NCBI RefSeq assembly: GCF_030406905.1
Contig: NZ_CP129137.1
Coordinates: 7,099,501 to 7,163,500 of the forward strand
Source: Streptomyces sp. HUAS CB01
GTDB taxonomy: Bacteria > Actinomycetota > Actinomycetes > Streptomycetales > Streptomycetaceae
DNA length: 64,000 bases
Reading direction: 5' to 3'
In this document: piece by piece, positions 1 to 9,006 of the stretch
How the letters are laid out: each line of letters starts with the position of its first letter
Numbering within the stretch: the stretch's first letter is position 1
Made by a program: the position numbers and the translations under genes
The notes under the pieces: model-generated
Told to the model about the DNA's origin: nothing
What the model saw: the letters and a program-made list of their open reading frames with translations, nothing else
Database searches by the model: none

Positions 1-867
1 AAGGAGTGCCACGCCCGCAATCCGCAGCTGGTCTACGGCCGGATGACCGGCTGGGGCCAGGAGGGCCCGCTCGCCCAGCGCGCCGGGCACGACATCGCCT
101 ACATCGCGATCACCGGCACCCTCGGCATGATCGGGAAGGCGGACGAGCCGCCCGCTGTCCCCGCGAACCTCGTCGGCGACTACGCGGGCGGTTCGCTGTA
201 CCTCGTCATCGGCGTGCTGGCGGCACTGCGGCACGCCCGCACCCCCGGCGGCACCGGCCAGGTCGTCGACGCGGCGATCGTGGACGGCGCCGCGCACCTC
301 GCCACGATGATCCACGGGATGATGGCCGCAGGCGGCTGGCGGGACCGCCGCGGCACGAACCTCCTCGACGGGGGCTGCCCCTTCTACGGGACCTACGAGA
401 CCGCCGACGGCCAGTACATGGCAGTCGGGGCGCTCGAGCAGCAGTTCTACGACGAGTTCATCAGGCTGCTCGGCATCGAGGGCGAGGCACCCGCCCGCAA
501 GGACTTCGCCCGCTGGGGAGAACTGCGGGCCGCCGTCGCCGAGCGGTTCCGCACGAGGACGCGGGACGAGTGGACCGCGGTCTTCGAGGGCTCCGACGCC
601 TGCGTGGCCCCCGTCCTCTCGCTGGCAGAGGCGCCGGGGCATCCGCACCTCGCGGCCCGCGGCACCTTCACCGACCACGGCGGGATCACCCAGCCGGCCC
701 CGGCCCCCCGCTTCTCCGCCACCCCCGGCGCCGTCCGCCGGCCGCCGGCGCAGCCCGGCGCCGACGCCGAGGAGATCGCCCGCGACTGGGACGCTCCCGG
801 CATCCTGGACGACGGCGGAACCCGACCCGACCCGACCGCAGCCGGCTCGAAGGGGCTTCAGGCATGA
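1..867 (+). CDS. Alpha-methylacyl-CoA racemase / CaiB-BaiF family protein, 5' end missing
   Basis: The reading frame is open from base 1, so the start lies outside the window; the first residues seen are KECHARNPQLVYGR. The stretch GRMTGWGQEGP...AGHDI...VGDYAGG is the racemase branch of the family III CoA-transferase fold: the His of AGHDI and the Asp of VGDYAGG match the proton-shuttling pair of mycobacterial alpha-methylacyl-CoA racemase. That enzyme epimerises 2-methyl-branched acyl-CoAs so that they can enter beta-oxidation. The stop overlaps the next start (ATGA at 864-867), so it is translationally coupled to the acyl-CoA dehydrogenase, which supports a role in branched acyl-CoA breakdown. 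A CoA-transferase role is possible but fits the motifs less well. Confidence 0.85.
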   Translation, partial: KECHARNPQLVYGRMTGWGQEGPLAQRAGHDIAYIAITGTLGMIGKADEPPAVPANLVGDYAGGSLYLVIGVLAALRHARTPGGTGQVVDAAIVDGAAHLATMIHGMMAAGGWRDRRGTNLLDGGCPFYGTYETADGQYMAVGALEQQFYDEFIRLLGIEGEAPARKDFARWGELRAAVAERFRTRTRDEWTAVFEGSDACVAPVLSLAEAPGHPHLAARGTFTDHGGITQPAPAPRFSATPGAVRRPPAQPGADAEEIARDWDAPGILDDGGTRPDPTAAGSKGLQA

Positions 868-2006
868 AACGACAGATCTTCGACGCCGAGCACGACGCGT
901 TCCGCGAGACCGTCCGCACCTTCCTCGACAAGGAGGTGCTGCCGTACTACGAGCAGTGGGAGAAGGACGGCATCGTCTCGCGCGACGCCTGGCTCGCGGC
1001 CGGACGCCAGGGCCTGCTGGGCCTGGCCGTGCCCGAGGAGTACGGCGGCGGCGGGAACACCGACTTCCGCTACAGCGCCGTCCTGGCCGAGGAGTTCACC
1101 CGGGCCGGCGCCCCCGGCCTCGCGATCGGCCTGCACAACGACATCATCGGCCCGTACCTCACCTCCCTCGCGACCGAGGAGCAGAAGCGGCGCTGGCTTC
1201 CCGGCTTCTGCAGCGGCGAGATCATCACGGCCATCGCGATGACCGAACCGGGCGCCGGCTCCGACCTCCAGGGCATCCGCACCACCGCCGAGGACCGGGG
1301 CGACCACTGGCTGCTCAACGGTTCCAAGACCTTCATCTCCAACGGCATCCTCGCCGACCTGGTGGTCGTCGTCGCCAGGACCACGCCGGAGGGGGGCGCC
1401 AAGGGGCTGTCGCTGCTGGTCGTGGAGCGGGGGGCGGAGGGCTTCGAGCGCGGCCGCAACCTCGACAAGATCGGCCAGCACGCGCAGGACACGGCCGAGC
1501 TGTTCTTCCACGACGTGCGGGTGCCCAAGGAGAACCTCCTCGGGCAGCTCAACGGCGCGTTCGTCCACCTGATGACGAATCTGGCCCAGGAGCGGCTGAA
1601 CATCGCGGTCGCCGGCATCGCCGCCGCCGAGTACCTGCTGGAGATCACGACGCGGTACGTGAAGGAGCGCGAGGCGTTCGGCCGCCCGCTGGCGAAGCTC
1701 CAGCACATCCGCTTCGAGATAGCGGAGATGGCCACCGAGTGCGCCGTCACCCGGACCTTCCTCGACCGCTGCATCGTCGACCACTCCGCCGGGCAGCTCG
1801 ACGCGGTGCACGCCTCGATGGCCAAATGGTGGGCGACGGAACTGCAGAAGCGGGTCGCCGACCGCTGTCTGCAGCTCCACGGCGGCTACGGCTACATGAC
1901 GGAGTACCGGGTCGCCAAGGCCTTCACGGACGGCCGCATCCAGACGATCTACGGTGGCACCACCGAGATCATGAAGGAGATCATCGGCCGCGCGCTGCTC
2001 TCCTGA
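864..2006 (+). CDS. Acyl-CoA dehydrogenase
   Basis: 380 residues, the usual size for the family. FAD-dependent alpha,beta-dehydrogenation of acyl-CoA, the first step of beta-oxidation. Visible signatures are MTEPGAGSDL (about residue 125), a C-terminal YGGTTEIM motif and LHGGYGYMTEY. The medium-chain-type catalytic Glu of YEGT is Gly here (YGGT). A Glu at residue 243 in AQERL sits where long-chain and isovaleryl-type enzymes carry their base, so a long or branched substrate is more likely than a medium straight chain; this is inference. The ATG at 864 overlaps the stop of the racemase-like gene. It is followed by a hairpin and then the thiolase gene. Confidence 0.93.
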   Translation: MKRQIFDAEHDAFRETVRTFLDKEVLPYYEQWEKDGIVSRDAWLAAGRQGLLGLAVPEEYGGGGNTDFRYSAVLAEEFTRAGAPGLAIGLHNDIIGPYLTSLATEEQKRRWLPGFCSGEIITAIAMTEPGAGSDLQGIRTTAEDRGDHWLLNGSKTFISNGILADLVVVVARTTPEGGAKGLSLLVVERGAEGFERGRNLDKIGQHAQDTAELFFHDVRVPKENLLGQLNGAFVHLMTNLAQERLNIAVAGIAAAEYLLEITTRYVKEREAFGRPLAKLQHIRFEIAEMATECAVTRTFLDRCIVDHSAGQLDAVHASMAKWWATELQKRVADRCLQLHGGYGYMTEYRVAKAFTDGRIQTIYGGTTEIMKEIIGRALLS

Positions 2007-2030
2007 CCGGCCGCTCCCGCGATCGGCCGG
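2007..2030 (+). terminator. Hairpin directly after the acyl-CoA dehydrogenase stop
   Basis: A perfect 7-bp stem (CCGGCCG / CGGCCGG) with a 10-nt loop begins on the first base after the stop codon. No U tract follows, as is common in Streptomyces. It could terminate or attenuate transcription between the dehydrogenase and thiolase genes, which are 159 bp apart; the rest of this gap shows nothing. Confidence 0.4.
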
Positions 2031-2165
2031 TGTGCGCCTCCGCCCGCTCGCGGCCGGCGTCCCCGCTGCCTCCCGGCGGATTCCCGGGCGGGCGGCAGCG
2101 GCCCGCCGTCCGTCCGCCGTCCGCCCCGAACCTCACCCCTCACCCGTGATGCGAAAGGCTCTGTT

Positions 2166-3380
2166 GTGAGTACCGAAGCGTATGTGTACGACGCGATCCG
2201 CACCCCGCGCGGCCGCGGCAAGGCCAACGGCGCCCTGCACGGCACCAAGCCGATCGACCTCGTCGTCGGCCTGATCCACGAGATCCGCTCCCGGTTCCCG
2301 GGGCTGGATCCCGCGGCGATCGACGACATCGTGCTCGGCGTCGTGGGCCCGGTCGGCGACCAGGGTTCGGACATCGCCCGGATCTCCGCCATCGCGGCCG
2401 GACTGCCCGACACCGTCGCCGGCGTCCAGGAGAACCGCTTCTGCGCCTCGGGCCTGGAGGCCGTCAACATGGCGGCGATGAAGGTCCGCTCCGGCTGGGA
2501 GGACCTGGTGCTGGCGGGCGGCGTCGAGTCGATGTCGCGCGTGCCGATGGCGTCCGACGGCGGTGCCTGGTTCGCGGATCCGATGACCAACTTCGACACC
2601 CACTTCGTACCGCAGGGCATCGGCGCCGACCTGATCGCCACCATCGAGGGCTTCTCCCGGCGCGACGTGGACGAGTACGCGGCGCTGTCCCAGGAGCGGG
2701 CGGCCGCGGCCTGGAAGGACGGCCGTTTCGACCGCTCCGTCGTCCCGGTGAAGGACCGCAACGGCCTCGTCGTCCTCGACCACGACGAGCACATGCGCCC
2801 CGGCACCACCGCGGACTCCCTGGCCGCGCTCAAGCCGTCGTTCGCGGGCATCGGGGACATGGGCGGCTTCGACGCCGTCGCGCTCCAGACGTACCACTGG
2901 GTGGAGAAGATCGACCACGTCCACCACGCGGGCAACTCCTCGGGCATCGTGGACGGGGCCTCGCTCGTGGCCGTCGGCTCCAAGCAGGTCGGCGAGCGGT
3001 ACGGGCTCACGCCCCGCGCCCGGATCGTCTCCGCGGCGGTCTCCGGCTCCGAGCCCACCATCATGCTCACCGGCCCCGCGCCCGCCGCGCACAAGGCGCT
3101 CGCCAAGGCCGGGCTGACGATCGACGACATCGACCTCGTCGAGATCAACGAGGCCTTCGCCGCCGTCGTCCTGCGCTTCGTGAAGGACATGGGGATCTCC
3201 CTCGACAAGGTCAACGTCAACGGCGGGGCCATCGCGCTGGGCCACCCCCTCGGCGCCACCGGCGCGATGATCCTCGGCAGCCTCATCGACGAACTGGAGC
3301 GCCAGGACAGGCGGTACGGCCTCGCCACCCTCTGCGTCGGCGGCGGCATGGGCATCGCCACGATCGTCGAACGCATCTGA
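2166..3380 (+). CDS. Acetyl-CoA C-acyltransferase (thiolase)
   Basis: 404 residues with a GTG start. Thiolytic cleavage of 3-ketoacyl-CoA, the last step of beta-oxidation. The catalytic nucleophile is Cys93 in [10 protein letters not shown]. The other active-site blocks are present: NEAFAA, the His motif [15 protein letters not shown] and the C-terminal Cys in LCVGGGMG. It lies between the acyl-CoA dehydrogenase and the FadB/FadJ-type protein, giving a complete beta-oxidation set. With the next protein it probably forms an actinobacterial trifunctional-type FadA/FadB pair; the pairing is inferred from adjacency (43 bp). Confidence 0.95.
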   Translation: MSTEAYVYDAIRTPRGRGKANGALHGTKPIDLVVGLIHEIRSRFPGLDPAAIDDIVLGVVGPVGDQGSDIARISAIAAGLPDTVAGVQENRFCASGLEAVNMAAMKVRSGWEDLVLAGGVESMSRVPMASDGGAWFADPMTNFDTHFVPQGIGADLIATIEGFSRRDVDEYAALSQERAAAAWKDGRFDRSVVPVKDRNGLVVLDHDEHMRPGTTADSLAALKPSFAGIGDMGGFDAVALQTYHWVEKIDHVHHAGNSSGIVDGASLVAVGSKQVGERYGLTPRARIVSAAVSGSEPTIMLTGPAPAAHKALAKAGLTIDDIDLVEINEAFAAVVLRFVKDMGISLDKVNVNGGAIALGHPLGATGAMILGSLIDELERQDRRYGLATLCVGGGMGIATIVERI

Positions 3381-3423
3381 CCCCTCGTCCCTCCCGCCCC
3401 TTCCCCCGTACGGAGAAGCAGCA

Positions 3424-5622
3424 ATGACCGCAACGCCGACGAGCACCACCATCCGCTGGGAGCAGGACGAGACCGGCATCGTCACCCTCGTCCTGGACGA
3501 CCCGGACCAGTCCGCCAACACCATGAACCAGGCCTTCCGCGAGTCGATCGCCGCGATCGCCGACCGGGCCGAGGCCGAGAAGGACTCCATCCGCGGCATC
3601 GTCGTCACCTCCGCCAAGAAGACCTTCTTCGCGGGCGGCGACCTCAAGGACATGATCAAGGTCGGCCCCGAGCACGCCCAGCAGGCGTTCGACATGGGCA
3701 TGGGCATCAAGCGGGCACTGCGCCGCATCGAGACCCTGGGCAAGCCCGTCGTCGCCGCCATCAACGGCGCCGCGCTGGGCGGCGGTTACGAGATCGCCCT
3801 CGCCTGCCACCACCGCATCGCCCTCGACGCACCCGGCTCCAAGATCGGTCTGCCGGAGGTCACGCTCGGACTGCTGCCCGCCGGCGGCGGCGTCACCCGC
3901 ACCGTGCGCCTCATGGGCATCGCCGACGCCCTGCTGAAGGTGCTCCTGCAGGGCACCCAGTACTCCCCGCAGCGCGCGCTCGAGAACGGTCTCGTCCACG
4001 AAGTCGCCACCACGCCCGAGGAGATGATGGCCAAGGCGCGCGCCTTCATCGAGGCACACCCCGAGTCGCAGCAGCCCTGGGACGTCAAGGGCTACCGGAT
4101 CCCCGGCGGTACGCCGTCGAACCCGAAGTTCGCCGCGAACCTGCCCGCCTTCCCGGCCAACCTCAAGAAGCAGCTCAACGGCGCCCCGTTCCCGGCACCG
4201 CGCAACATCCTCGCGGCCGCCGTCGAGGGCTCGCAGGTGGACTTCGAGACCGCCCAGGTCATCGAGGCGCGGTACTTCACCGAGCTGCTCACCGGCCAGA
4301 CCGCCAAGAACATGATCCAGGCGTTCTTCTTCGACCTCCAGGCGGTCAACTCCGGCGCGAACCGCCCCAAGGGCATCGAGCGGCGCACGGTCCGCAAGGT
4401 CGCCGTCCTCGGCGCCGGGATGATGGGCGCGGGCATCGCGTACTCCTGCGCCCGGGCCGGGATCGAGGTCGTCCTCAAGGACGTCAACGCCGACGCCGCC
4501 GAGCGGGGCAAGGCGTACTCGGAGAAGCTGCTGGACAAGGCGCTGAGCCGGGGCCGCACGACCGAGGCGAAGCGCGCCGAGCTGCTCGCCCGGATCACGC
4601 CGACGGCCGACCCCGCGGACCTCGCGGGCTGCGACGCCGTCATCGAGGCCGTCTTCGAGGACCCGGCGCTCAAGCACAAGGTGTTCCAGGAGATCCAGGA
4701 CGTCGTCGAGCCGGACGCGCTGCTGTGCTCCAACACCTCGACCCTGCCGATCACCCTGCTCGCCGAAGGCGTGGAGCGGCCCGTCGACTTCATCGGTCTG
4801 CACTTCTTCTCGCCCGTGGACAAGATGCCGCTGGTCGAGATCATCAAGGGGGAGCGCACCGGGGACGAGGCGCTGGCGCGCGCCTTCGACCTCGTCCGTC
4901 AGATCAACAAGACGCCGATCGTCGTGAACGACTCCCGCGGGTTCTTCACCTCGCGGGTGATCGGGCAGTTCATCAACGAGGGCGTGGCGATGGTCGGCGA
5001 GGGCGTCGAGCCCGCGTCGGTCGAGCAGGCCGCGGCCCAGGCGGGCTACCCGGCGAAGGTCCTCTCGCTGATGGACGAGCTCACGCTCACCCTGCCGCGC
5101 AAGATCCGCAACGAGACGCGGCGGGCCGTGGAGGAGTCAGGCGGCACCTGGACCCCGCACCCGGCGGACGCCGTCATCGACCGGCTGGTCGACGACTTCG
5201 GGCGCACGGGGCGCAGCGGCGGCGCGGGCTTCTACGACTACGTGGACGGCAGGCGTGCCGGGCTGTGGCCGGGGCTGCGCGAGCACTTCGCCGATCCCGG
5301 CGTGCACGTCCCGTTCGAGGACATGAAGGAGCGGATGCTCTTCTCCGAGGCACTGGACACCGTCCGGTGCCTGGAGGAGGGCGTGCTGACGTCGGTCGCC
5401 GACGCCAACATCGGCTCCATCATGGGCATCGGCTTCCCGGCGTGGACGGGCGGCGTCCTGCAGTACATCAACGGGTACGAGGGCCGTGACGGGGTGGGCA
5501 ACGGCCTGCCCGGCTTCGTCGCACGGGCGCGCCGGCTGGCGGAGGCCTACGGCGAGCGCTTCGAACCCCCGGCGCTCCTGGTGGAGAAGGCCGAGCGGGG
5601 CGAGGTCTTCACCGACGGATGA
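3424..5622 (+). CDS. Fused enoyl-CoA hydratase / 3-hydroxyacyl-CoA dehydrogenase (FadB/FadJ type)
   Basis: 732 residues. The N-terminal crotonase domain (about 10-300) has both catalytic glutamates, in LGGGYEIALA and GLPEVTLGLLP. The middle domain (about 320-510) is a Rossmann dehydrogenase beginning VAVLGAGMMGAGIA, with the catalytic His in GLHFFSPVDKMPLVE. A C-terminal dimerisation domain follows (about 515-720). It hydrates 2-enoyl-CoA and oxidises the 3-hydroxyacyl-CoA. ATG with GGAGAAGCA just upstream. The stop overlaps a possible start of the next frame, but the VOC gene more likely starts further in. The neighbouring thiolase is the probable partner subunit. Confidence 0.95.
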   Translation: MTATPTSTTIRWEQDETGIVTLVLDDPDQSANTMNQAFRESIAAIADRAEAEKDSIRGIVVTSAKKTFFAGGDLKDMIKVGPEHAQQAFDMGMGIKRALRRIETLGKPVVAAINGAALGGGYEIALACHHRIALDAPGSKIGLPEVTLGLLPAGGGVTRTVRLMGIADALLKVLLQGTQYSPQRALENGLVHEVATTPEEMMAKARAFIEAHPESQQPWDVKGYRIPGGTPSNPKFAANLPAFPANLKKQLNGAPFPAPRNILAAAVEGSQVDFETAQVIEARYFTELLTGQTAKNMIQAFFFDLQAVNSGANRPKGIERRTVRKVAVLGAGMMGAGIAYSCARAGIEVVLKDVNADAAERGKAYSEKLLDKALSRGRTTEAKRAELLARITPTADPADLAGCDAVIEAVFEDPALKHKVFQEIQDVVEPDALLCSNTSTLPITLLAEGVERPVDFIGLHFFSPVDKMPLVEIIKGERTGDEALARAFDLVRQINKTPIVVNDSRGFFTSRVIGQFINEGVAMVGEGVEPASVEQAAAQAGYPAKVLSLMDELTLTLPRKIRNETRRAVEESGGTWTPHPADAVIDRLVDDFGRTGRSGGAGFYDYVDGRRAGLWPGLREHFADPGVHVPFEDMKERMLFSEALDTVRCLEEGVLTSVADANIGSIMGIGFPAWTGGVLQYINGYEGRDGVGNGLPGFVARARRLAEAYGERFEPPALLVEKAERGEVFTDG

Positions 5623-5717
5623 CACGGCACGCCCGGCCGGGTGCGGACCCGGCCGGGACGCGTGCGACGGGCCCGCCCCTGGTGCGGGCCCGTCCCGTCC
5701 CGGCAGGGTGGTGGGCC

Positions 5718-6128
5718 ATGACGCGACCCTCGCCGACAGGACGACCCCGGCCGCGCCTGAGCGGCACCTCGCTGGACGCCCCCGACGCCCGTCTGCTCGC
5801 CGGCTTCTACCGGCGGCTGCTGGGCTGGACGGTGGTGGCGGACGAGCCGGACTGGGTGAAGCTCGCGCCGCCGGACGGTGGGACGGCGCTGTCGTTCCAG
5901 ACCGAACCGCACTACGTCCCGCCGGTCTGGCCCGCGGTGCCGGGCGGGCAGCAGATGCAGGCCCACCTGGAGATCGAGGTCGCCGACCTGGACGCGGCCG
6001 TGGCCGAGGCGCTCGCGCTCGGCGCGACGACGGCCGCGTTCCAGCCGCAGGACGACGTCCGGGTGTGTCTGGACCCGGCGGGACACCCGTTCTGCCTGTG
6101 GCTGGGCGGGGCGGGCGCGGACGAGTAG
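5718..6128 (+). CDS. VOC (glyoxalase/bleomycin-resistance fold) protein
   Basis: 136 residues if started at the ATG at 5718. The frame stays open upstream to 5619, overlapping the previous stop, but that extension is Pro/Arg-rich and unlike a VOC domain. LSGTSLDAPDARLLAGFYRRLLGW is the typical first beta-alpha motif. HLEIEVADLDAAVAEALALGA and the end CLDPAGHPFCLWL complete the two-repeat fold. Members are small metal-dependent or metal-free enzymes or binding proteins. The substrate cannot be read from the sequence, and nothing besides adjacency links it to beta-oxidation. Confidence 0.8.
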   Translation: MTRPSPTGRPRPRLSGTSLDAPDARLLAGFYRRLLGWTVVADEPDWVKLAPPDGGTALSFQTEPHYVPPVWPAVPGGQQMQAHLEIEVADLDAAVAEALALGATTAAFQPQDDVRVCLDPAGHPFCLWLGGAGADE

Positions 6129-6302
6129 CCGTGCGGTCGGGGACGGTGAGCCGGCGGACCGGTCCGGGCCGGGGCACGGCACGGGCGGGGCCGGGCTGAG
6201 CCGGGTCGGGTCGGTGCGGGTGCGGTTCGGGCGCCGGACAGTGCCGGTGCGCCCGGCTCGGCGACCGAGGCCCCTGGCCGACTCCCCGCCCGGACGGAGC
6301 CG

Positions 6303-6376
6303 CGACCGGCGCGGGGTGTGGTGGTCAGGGCGTGTCCGGCGACCGGCGCGGTGTGTGGTTGTCAGGGCGTGTCCGG
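6303..6376. repeat. Two tandem copies of a 37-bp repeat at the merR 3' end
   Basis: Two near-identical copies start at 6303 and 6340, each beginning CGACCGGCGCGG and containing GTCAGGGCGTGTCCGG, with two differences. The second copy contains the stop codon of the MerR-type gene on the minus strand. The convergent intergenic space therefore seems to have grown by duplication. Confidence 0.85.
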
Positions 6377-7180
6377 CGACGGTTCCGTACCCGGGGTGTC
6401 CACCGCTCCGGCAGGGTCCCCGGGCCGCGGCCCCCGCTCGGCCGGGGGCACTCCCGCCGAGCCGAAGGCGGCTCGGAGTTCCTCCCGCAGCGACCGCTGG
6501 AATGCCGTGACCAGGGCCTGGATCACCATCGGCTGCATATGGGCCGAGAGGGACTTCATCGCGGCGACGTGGTCCGTATCCGACTCGCGCTCGCGGTACG
6601 GGCCCCACACCTCGTCGCGGAACAGCCGGCTCAGCTCCTGGGCGGCGGCGCGTGCGTGCTCCAGCAGGACCGTGCGGGAGGCGAGGATCGTCTCGTGGGC
6701 GATCGGGACGTCGAGCAGTTCGACCCCGAGCCGCAACAGCCCGCCGTCCAGCCGGAACACGTCGGGCGTGGCGGTCCGGTCCAGCACGCCCATGGCCGCG
6801 AGCCGGTCGACGTCCTCGTCCGACAGCGGCCGCCCGGCCCGGCGCACCAGCTCCTGCAGCCCGGTCTCCTCGGCGGACTCGGGCGCCCAGGAGGACACCA
6901 GGGCCCGGTGGATCGCCAGATCCTGGGCGGACAGCCCCGGCGGCAGCTGTTCAAGGTAGCGTTCGATGGCGGCGAGCGTCATGCCCTGGTGCTGCAGTTC
7001 CTCGATCAGGGCCAGCCGGGAGAGGTGTTCCGCGCCGTAGTGGCCCACGCGGCGCGGGCCGATCTGCGGGGGCGGCAGCAGACCGCGGGTGCTGTAGAAC
7101 CGGATGGTGCGGACGGTGACGCCCGCGCGTGCGGCCAGCTCGTCGACGGTCAGCGTCGGCCCCTCGGTTTCGGTCGCCAT
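6362..7180 (-). CDS. MerR-family transcriptional regulator
   Basis: 272 residues. LTVDELAARAGVTVRTIRFYSTRGLLPPP is the MerR winged helix-turn-helix; RRVGHYGAEHLSRLALIEELQHQGMTLAAI continues it into the dimerisation helix. The long C-terminal part (about 90-250) is helical, has no cysteine metal site and probably senses a ligand; its end is Pro-rich. The ATG at 7180 follows GGGAGCGAGGAGGACG, a strong ribosome site, so longer frames are unlikely. It converges on the beta-oxidation operon and may control it, although no matching operator is seen there inside the window. It has an operator-like palindrome upstream. Confidence 0.88.
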   Translation of the reverse strand: MATETEGPTLTVDELAARAGVTVRTIRFYSTRGLLPPPQIGPRRVGHYGAEHLSRLALIEELQHQGMTLAAIERYLEQLPPGLSAQDLAIHRALVSSWAPESAEETGLQELVRRAGRPLSDEDVDRLAAMGVLDRTATPDVFRLDGGLLRLGVELLDVPIAHETILASRTVLLEHARAAAQELSRLFRDEVWGPYRERESDTDHVAAMKSLSAHMQPMVIQALVTAFQRSLREELRAAFGSAGVPPAERGPRPGDPAGAVDTPGTEPSPDTP

Positions 7181-7565
7181 CGTCCTCCTCGCTCCCTGCA
7201 GGTGCCGGTCGGTGCAACAGTATTGCTGTCTCACCAGAGTTGTGAAACCTGCAGGGCGGTCCGGGCCGCTCGTCCGAGCGCGACCGGGTAGGCGGCAGCC
7301 GGCGTGAGCGCCTCGGTTCGCCCGCCGGGGCGGATTCCCCACCCGTGCCGACCCTGCCCCAGGTGCGCCGGCACACGCTCCCGCAGCCTCCGTGCCGTGA
7401 CCGCCGTGGGTGGGAACGGACCGCTTCGGCTACTCCGCGAAGTGCTGAAGCCGACGGTCCACCGCTTCATGACGGCCGACGAGGTCCTCGGCGCGTCCCG
7501 GTAGGACGGACGGGCGGGAACGGCTGCGGGCGCACGATGTCAGAGGCGCCTCGTACGGTGGTGCC
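7181..7565. other. Intergenic space between merR and the macro-domain gene
   Basis: 385 bp holding the merR promoter and operator at 7200-7250. The rest has only short frames with no ribosome site or recognisable protein on either strand. I see no gene in it. Confidence 0.5.
7211..7235 (-). promoter_or_regulatory. Probable MerR autoregulatory operator
   Basis: Symmetric palindrome with arms GGTG-nn-ACAG and CTGT-nn-CACC around a TATTG centre. It lies 31-55 nt upstream of the merR start. Read on the minus strand, TTCACA and TACTGT are spaced by 18 bp and could be the -35 and -10 elements, with the palindrome over the spacer and -10. That layout is typical of MerR-type promoters. Confidence 0.5.
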
Positions 7566-8072
7566 ATGACGGGGATCACGTACGTACGGGGGGACGCCAC
7601 CGCGCCGCACGGCAAGGGCGTCAAGCTGATCGCGCATGTCTGCAACGATCTGGGCGGCTGGGGCAAGGGCTTCGTCGTCGCCGTCTCGCGCCGCTGGCCG
7701 GAGCCGGAGAAGGCGTACCGGCGCTGGCACCGGGAGCGGGCCGGCAACGACTTCGGTCTCGGTGCGGCCCAGTTCGTCCGCGTCGGGCCGTACGTCTGGG
7801 TGGCGAACATGGTGGGTCAGCGGGGGATGCGCACGGGAAGCAAGGGGGTCCCCGTGCGGTACGAGGCCATCGACACGGCGCTCGGCGCGGTCGCCGCCAA
7901 GGCCGCCGAACTGGGGGCCTCCGTCCATATGCCGAGGATCGGCTGCGGACTCGCGGGCGGCACCTGGTCCCGGGTGGAGCCGCTGGTGCGGGCCCGGCTC
8001 GTCGAGCAGGGCATAGCGGTGACGGTGTACGACCACGGCGAGGAGCCCGCGCGCGGCTCGGTGCGCGCCTGA
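7566..8072 (+). CDS. Macro-domain (ADP-ribose-binding) protein
   Basis: 168 residues. ITYVRGDATAP, LIAHVCNDLGGWGKGF and the second loop MPRIGCGLAGGTW are the ADP-ribose binding loops of macro (Appr-1''-phosphatase-like) domains. Family members bind ADP-ribose or remove it from proteins or phosphates. The domain fills the whole protein; there is no signal peptide or fused domain. The Asn in HVCND and the glycine-rich loops are kept, so hydrolase activity is plausible. No ADP-ribosyltransferase gene is nearby. Confidence 0.88.
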   Translation: MTGITYVRGDATAPHGKGVKLIAHVCNDLGGWGKGFVVAVSRRWPEPEKAYRRWHRERAGNDFGLGAAQFVRVGPYVWVANMVGQRGMRTGSKGVPVRYEAIDTALGAVAAKAAELGASVHMPRIGCGLAGGTWSRVEPLVRARLVEQGIAVTVYDHGEEPARGSVRA

Positions 8073-8123
8073 CGCTAGAGTGCGGTGCTTGTTCGAACGG
8101 CGCACGTCGGAGCGGGGGAGAGC

Positions 8124-8660
8124 ATGAGTGCGCAACTGAGGGAGACCGCCACGGAGTTGGCGGACGTCCTGTGGCGTGAGCACACGGTGTACCGGGACCA
8201 CGCGGGAGGTGTGGTCATCCGGGGCGAGCACGTCCGACGCTGGATCAGTCTCGCGCCGAGCGGCGGCCGCGACGAGATCCTCCTGCGCGCCGGCCGCATA
8301 CTCGACGGCGGCACGACGGCCCCCGCGCGCTTGGAGGCGGTGGTGCACGTCAAGGCCGGTACGGCCGAACTGGCCGCGGTCTGCCGCCGACTGCTCGCCG
8401 AGACCGCCGCGGACCCTTCGCCGCGTGTGGTTCCCCCGGCCCTTGCGCCCGCAGGGCGGGCCAAGCGCTTCTCCGTACGCTCCGGGGGTTCCCCGCGGCC
8501 CGCCCGCCCGGCCCGTGCCGCTCGCGCCGGCCGCGAGCGGACCCCGCGCACCGGACGGCGCACCGTGCGCCACACGGGCTTCGGCTCCTGGGTGGTGATC
8601 GTCTGCGTGGCCGCGACCATCGCGCTGTACGCCTGGAGCGCCGCCGCCTGGTACCGGTAG
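8124..8660 (+). CDS. Uncharacterised protein with one C-terminal membrane helix
   Basis: 178 residues, family not recognised. The N-terminal half (about 1-110) is a compact, charged alpha/beta region. Residues 110-155 form an Arg/Pro/Ala-rich linker. The C-terminus has one hydrophobic helix (SWVVIVCVAATIALYAWSAA) ending after the membrane, which suggests tail anchoring with the N-terminus in the cytoplasm. The ATG at 8124 follows GGAGCGGGGGAG. It lies 51 bp after the macro-domain gene on the same strand and may be cotranscribed. Confidence 0.7.
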   Translation: MSAQLRETATELADVLWREHTVYRDHAGGVVIRGEHVRRWISLAPSGGRDEILLRAGRILDGGTTAPARLEAVVHVKAGTAELAAVCRRLLAETAADPSPRVVPPALAPAGRAKRFSVRSGGSPRPARPARAARAGRERTPRTGRRTVRHTGFGSWVVIVCVAATIALYAWSAAAWYR

Positions 8661-9006
8661 GAGCGGTACGCCGCCGGGAGGGGCGCCGGCCCCGGCACCG
8701 CACGATCAGCACCGGCCTCGGCACCGCACGCTCAGTACCGCACGACCGGCACGGGCACCGGTGACGCCGCGGCCGTACCACCGGCGCCGGACGCTCATCG
8801 GGCCGAGCGGCCACCGGCGTGGCGCGCCCACCGGCGTGGCGCGCCCACCGGCGTGGCGCGCCCACCGGCGTGGCGCGGTCATGGCACCGAGCCGAGCCGA
8901 GCCGTCACGTCACCGGGCCGGCAGGCGGCCGGGCCTTGCGGTCACGGGTTGGCTCGGCGGTCCTGCGGACGGTCACGGGCCGATGTGCGCGGTTCGGGCC
9001 GGGCGG
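8661..9006. other. Convergent intergenic region with low-complexity DNA
   Basis: 346 bp between convergent genes. It starts with degenerate CGGCACCGCACG motifs (about 8690-8760), continues with the perfect 17-bp tandem repeat at 8811-8878 and ends with GC-rich sequence. The overlapping frames are repetitive Arg/Gly/Pro translations and I do not consider them coding. Confidence 0.6.
8811..8878. repeat. Four tandem copies of a 17-bp unit
   Basis: The unit CCACCGGCGTGGCGCGC occurs four times head to tail; the last base of the final copy differs. It lies between convergent genes. The unit includes the short inverted repeat CCACC/GGTGG with mismatch and is GC-only apart from A and T at one position each. 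Confidence 0.95.

Noticed and set aside
5619..5717. Earlier start for the VOC protein overlapping the FadB/FadJ stop
   Set aside because: The 33 extra residues are low-complexity Pro/Arg and precede the normal VOC start region; not fully excluded because of the ATGA overlap.
7304..7569. Two short overlapping plus-strand frames in the merR/macro-domain gap
   Set aside because: No ribosome site, Arg/Pro-rich translation, no family.
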